From: Eonycteris spelaea
Taxonomy: Eukaryota > Chordata > Mammalia > Chiroptera > Pteropodidae
NCBI GenBank assembly: GCA_003508835.1
Contig: PUFA01000183.1
Coordinates: forward strand, 2,728,001 to 2,792,000
Direction of reading: 5' to 3'
Length of the DNA: 64,000 nucleotides
Of this stretch, positions 59,241-64,000 are shown one piece after another. Positions within the stretch are counted from its first letter, which is position 1; the number at the start of each line of letters is the position of its first letter. Under the pieces are notes generated by a model. That model searched no databases. It was not told where the DNA came from and saw nothing but the letters and a program-made list of their open reading frames with translations. Position numbers and translations under genes: made by a program.

Positions 59241-59853
59241 TAAGAAGGAAGAAGGAAGAAGGCAGAAGAAACATTTGAAGATATAATGGCCAAAATATTT
59301 TTAAATTAATGATAAACATCAAACTACAGATCCAAAAAAACAAAAAGAACATCAGAGGATACACATAATACAAAATAATAAACAAACCTTAGACATATCT
59401 TATTAAAACTGCTTTTAAAAAAGAAAATTTTGAAAGCAGACAAAAATAAAGCTCCATTAATGTAAATAGATGACTGAATAAATAAATAACTGGAGAAGAA
59501 GAAATAAATCTATTTGGAATTGCAGAAGCACTCCAAATAATTTATGTACATACTTCACCCTCAAGAAAGAGAGAAATAACTCCCACTATTTAACCATGGG
59601 CTGTGCATTCTGACTTCCTTCCAAAGAGTGCAAAAGGAGGAGAATAACTTTACAGTGGAAAATTCTGACAAACACTACCTCGCCCAGGTAATCAAGGTCA
59701 ACATCAGCGGTGATAAATCATGTTGATGTTATGTATTCTTGATATTATGTGATGAAAATGGCATTTTATCTCTATGGTCCTCCTCCCCAAAAGCCATAGC
59801 TTCAGTTTATTCATGAGAAAAACATCAAATAAATCTAAATTAATGGAAATTCT

Positions 59854-59879
59854 AAAAACAAAACAAAACAAAACAAAAC
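59854..59879. repeat. (AAAAC)n short tandem repeat
   Basis: About five AAAAC units inside L1-derived sequence. Confidence 0.9.
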
Positions 59880-62328
59880 CTGACCAGTACTTTTCAAAAC
59901 TATCAAGGTCATTAAAAACAAGGAAAAGTGGTCGTAGCCGAGAGAAACCTTAAAGAGACAAGATGACTAAATGTAACAATATTCTAAATAGGAACCTAGA
60001 AAACAAACAAAAAAAAAGACATTAGGTAAAAATTCAAAAGATACGAATCAAGTATAAACTTTATACTAATAATAATTTATCAATATTGGTTTATTAATTG
60101 CAACAGATGTACCACAGTGATATAAGGTAATAATAGAGGAAACCAGATATGGTATATAGTGGAACACTCTGTACTATCTTCACAATTTTTCTGAAATCTA
60201 AAACTGCTATAAAAATAAAGTTTATTAAAAATAAAACAAAACTAAAGACATATTACATACAGAGAAAGATAAAAGCAAACTTTTCATCAGAAGCAATGAA
60301 AGCCAGAAGAAAATATGGTAACATTTTTAAAGCAAAGATTTTTTTAAATGTCAAATTAGAGTTCTGTACCCAGGAAAAAAAGTTTAAAATGAAGTAGAAA
60401 TAAAGATTTTATTTAAAAGAAAAACAAAAACCTGAGAGAATTCATTGCCAGTAGACTATAAGAAATATTCAAGGAAGTTCTCCAAGGAGGAGAGTATAAC
60501 GTAAGACAGGAAATTGAATCTACACAAACAAATGAAGAGTTTTAGAAAGAGAATAAATACAGGTTTTATTAAACATGAATTTTCTTACTGGTAAGTATTC
60601 TAAAAGATAATTGACTATGTAAAACAAAATGGTAACTATTTTTGTGTGCTAATAGAATAGCAAAACTGAAATGTATTGCATGTGGCATGGGATAGAAGAA
60701 TTAGGAATAAACTGTTGTAGGGTCCTTACACTACATGTGAAGCAATAAAATACTATTTTAAGGTAAACTCAGATTAATTAAAGATGCATGTTATAACTCT
60801 AGGGCAATCACGAAAAGGAAAAATAGGAATGGTATATTTATTATATAAATAATAAACCAACATTGAAGAAATAATGAAATGATTAAAATTTAAATTATCC
60901 CCCAAAAGATGAAAAGGGCAAAAATAAACAGAGAACAAATAGGACAAGTAGAAAACAGACAGTAAGTGGACAGATTTTAATCCAAACATATCAATAATAA
61001 CATTAAATATAAACAATTTCAACATACCAATTAAAATACAGAGATGGTCAGGTTGGGTATAAAAGCAAAATTCGAATATATTTGGTCTATCAGAAACCCA
61101 CTTTCGATACACAGACAGTCAAATTTAAAGAATTAGGATAGAAAAATATATACCATAAAAACAACAGTTAGAAGAAAAGCTGGCATACATATTAAAATAA
61201 AGTATATTTCAAAAGGAATATCATCAGGAATAAGAGAAAAACTAATCCCTTACAAAGGAATAAATTCTCCAAGAAGATATAATAGTTCTAAATGTATATT
61301 TTCTTAATAATAGAGCTTCAAAATTCTTGAAAGAAAAATTGATAAACTACAAATGAGAAATAGGAAAATCCAAGATTATACATTTCTCTTTCTGTATCCA
61401 ACAGAACAAGTAGACTAGAGTCCTGATCATTACTATCAACCAGCTTGACCTGTGACATTTGTAGAATATCACATCCAACAATATTCTTTTCAAATGCACT
61501 TGTGATATTCACTTAAATTATATTCTATTCCATAAAACAAACTTTACCAAATTTAAAAAAATAAATTATACCAGCAATGTCCTCTGACCATATTAAAATC
61601 AAATTAGACATTGGTAACAGAAGGACATCTGAAAAATCCCAAATATTTGGAAATTAAACAAGTCACTTTTGAATAATGCATGAGTCTAAAAGAAAGTCTC
61701 AAAGTCAATTTTGAAATATTTTGAACTGAATGAAAATAAAATTTTTTTAAGATATAAAAATTTGTGAGATCCATCTAAAGCAATATTTAACATAAAAATG
61801 TTAGCATTAAATTCTTATATGAAGATAATCACAAAAATCCTGAACAAGTATTAGCAAATTTAAGGTAGAATATATAAATATATAGTTTAAAAGATAGTAT
61901 ATCATGACCAAGTAGAACACATCCCAGAAATGCAAGACTGGTTCAATATTCAAATGTAAATCAATATAATTCACTATATTACAAAGTAGAGAAAAAAATA
62001 ACAAAATCATCTTAACAGAGGCACAAAGTACATTTACACATTTCAACAACCATTTATGATAGAAATTCTCAGCAAACTGGGAATGGAAGTAAATTTCCTT
62101 AACCTGATAGAGGACATCTATAAAAACCCTACAGTAATATACTTACTTGTAAAAGACTAAATGCTTTTCTCAAAAGATCAGGAAGAATACAAGGATGTCC
62201 TCTTTCAACATTCATATTCAATAGCACACTGTAAATTCTAGATGATGCAATAAAGACAGAAAATTTTTTTAAAGGCATGCAGATTAGAAAGGAAGAAATG
62301 AAAATGTCTTTATTTACAGATCACCTGT

Positions 62329-62334
<6 letters not shown>

Positions 62335-62382
<48 letters not shown>
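62335..62382. repeat. (CA)n microsatellite, about 24 units
   Basis: An uninterrupted CA run within ORF2-derived sequence, grown between 'tcacctgtaaataa' and 'actactcctaaaactgata', which adjoin in intact L1 text. Confidence 0.98.
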
Positions 62383-62383
<1 letters not shown>

Positions 62384-62964
62384 CTACTCCTAAAACTGAT
62401 AAGCGATTTTACAAGGTTGCAGGATAAGAAGTCAATGTACAAAATCAATTGTATTTCTACATGCTAGCAATGAACAATTGGAATTCAAAATATATAAACA
62501 GTACCATATGTAGTACTAAAAAAATAAATAGTTAAGTATAGATCTAACAAAATACATGCAGATTAAATATACTAAAAACTGATGAATAAAAAGCAAAGTA
62601 CTAGATAAGTAGTGATGTACTATGTTCATAATTGGAAAATGGTTAATATTGTTAAGATGTCAGTTCTTCCCAAATTGCTCTATAGATTCCATGCAAACTC
62701 AATCAATATTTCAACAGGAATTTTTAAATAAATATCAAATAGAATAGCCAAAATTTGAAAAAAAAAGAAAGAACAGATTTGGAGGACTCACACTATCCGT
62801 TCTCAAGATTTATTAGAAGCAACAGTAAAAAGAACACATGTTCTACATGTGGCTAGGCACATTTATCAATGAAGTGGAAGAGTTCAGAAAATGATATATG
62901 CAAACATAATCAACTGATTTTTGACAAAGTTGCAAAGGCAATCCCATTAAAGAATACTCTTTTC

Positions 62965-63036
62965 GACAAACTACATTAGAATATATACATATATATACAT
63001 ATATATATATTCAACTGCATTAGAATATATATATAA
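62965..63036. repeat. TA-rich tract with duplicated flank
   Basis: Two near-copies of a unit that begins CAA-CT-(A/G)CATTAGAATATATA, each running into TA units (first copy from about 62968, second from about 63012). A small tandem duplication has included both unique L1 sequence and the TA run. Confidence 0.8.
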
Positions 63037-64000
63037 TCATAGACTTAATGTAAGACTTAAAACTAGAAAAATCTTAGAAGAAAACAGGATAATCTATGTG
63101 ACCTTGTGTTAACCAACAAATTCTGAGATAAGACATCAAAAGGAAAATCCAAAAATAAAATATTGATTATATTGTATTTTATCAAAATTAAAAACTTTTG
63201 TTATATAAAAGATACTGTAAGGGAATCAGAAGACAGGCCAACTATTGAGAGAAAATTTTATAAATAATACTTGATAAAGGACTTGTATCTAGAGTACATA
63301 AAGAACCCTCAATACTGAACAATAAGAAAATGATTCAGTTTAAAAATAGATTTGAACAGACACTTCACTGAAAAATATACACAGATGGCGAATAAACTCA
63401 TAAAAAGATCCTCGACATCATTAGAACCACAATGAGCTATTACTACTTACGTATTAAAATGATTTAAATTAAAAAAAAAAACCTGACAATGCCAAATTTC
63501 AATGAGGATGCAATGGATCTGGAACTCAAATACTTAGCTGGTGGGAATGCAAAATCTTATAGCCTCTTTGGAAAAACAACTTATTTGTTTCTTATAAAGT
63601 TCAATCTATATTAACCACATGACCCAGCAATCTCACTCCCAGAATTCTACATAAGTGAAGTAAAAACCTATGTTCACACAAACTCCTGTATGCAAATGTT
63701 TATAGCTGCTTAATTCATAATCACCAAAAACTGGAAATAGCACAACTGTCCCACAGTGAATGGATTAACAAACTGTGGTACATCTATACAATGGTATACT
63801 ACTCAGCAATAAAAAGGAATAATCTAGTGATATATGAAACAGCACAAATGAATTCAAAGGCATTTTCCTAAGTGATAGAAGTCAAACCCAAAAAGATTAC
63901 TTTATGTAGATTCCCTTTATAGCATGTACAGGAAAAGGCAAAACTCTAGGATGGAGAACAGATCGGTGGTTGCCAAGGGCTGGAGGTGAGGAGGAGAATT

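Larger units (their letters stand above)
58690..64000 (+). mobile_element. Long old L1 (ORF1 region to 3' UTR), runs off the window
   Basis: ORF1-like A-rich text ('taacagagataaaagatgcc', 'ggaaagaatcagtaaacctc') is followed by ORF2-type sequence. Examples are 'gagagaattcattgccagta' near 60436, 'caagactggttcaatattca' near 61934, 'gcagattagaaaggaagaaa' near 62278 and 'agacacttcactgaaaaata' near 63357. The 3' region ('atggtatactactcagcaat', 'ggtggttgccaagggctgga') reaches the window edge. All frames are short and broken. Large AT and CA microsatellites sit inside it. It is an L1M-grade copy, over 5.3 kb. Confidence 0.88.

Overview
This is mammalian nuclear DNA and looks like a gene desert or the inside of a very large intron. 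It is AT-rich and CpG-poor, and I found no protein-coding exon. The longest open frame is 133 codons, has no recognisable domain and overlaps another frame on the opposite strand. The only frames with recognisable protein similarity are decayed C-terminal pieces of LINE-1 ORF2 (20066-20368 -, 24515-24712 -, 34381-34698 +, 43887-44153 +). No rRNA, tRNA, CRISPR or prokaryotic feature is present as a functional gene.

The best taxonomic marker is a short retroposon on the minus strand at about 51012-51252. It is a tRNA-Val-like head joined to a 5S rRNA-like body with an A-rich tail. Hybrid tRNA/5S SINEs (MEG-TR, with the 5S-only MEG-RS and MEG-RL) are known from Old World fruit bats (Pteropodidae). 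I therefore infer a megabat genome (about 75% sure). Every L1 copy here is truncated, deleted or frameshifted, which fits the reported loss of L1 activity in megabats.

Layout. 1-14 kb: old repeats (L2, MIR, L1 fragments, an MLT1 LTR at 571-953) in unique sequence, with two CA/TG microsatellites and a striking near-perfect hairpin at 7810-7934. 14-20 kb: a reversed MLT1 LTR (14408-14885), a hAT MER1 copy with target duplications (18064-18282), MIR, and unique DNA. 19.9-35.4 kb: an L1 thicket. An old plus-strand L1 (21030-32190) is split by a minus-strand L1 (24009-28807) that keeps its 5' and 3' ends but lacks the middle of the element, and other L1 3' ends flank the pair. 35.4-43.5 kb: mostly unique sequence with four MIR copies. 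43.5-51.8 kb: a truncated L1, MIR, a Tigger DNA transposon (46813-47338), a compound CA/TC microsatellite, a CpG-retaining block (48812-49253), an L1 split by a probable solo LTR (49955-50268), and the tRNA/5S SINE. 51.8-58.7 kb: a 37-base T run, a hAT-like element (54525-54797) and a long degraded L2 (54830-56680). 58.7-64 kb: one long old L1 running off the right edge.

Nothing here forms an operon or pathway. The functional candidates are non-coding: the long hairpin, a duplicated homeodomain-like motif at 17815-17868, and an AT-motif-rich stretch at 42440-42626. Repeat family names come from memory of consensus sequences, and edges are approximate unless target duplications are given.
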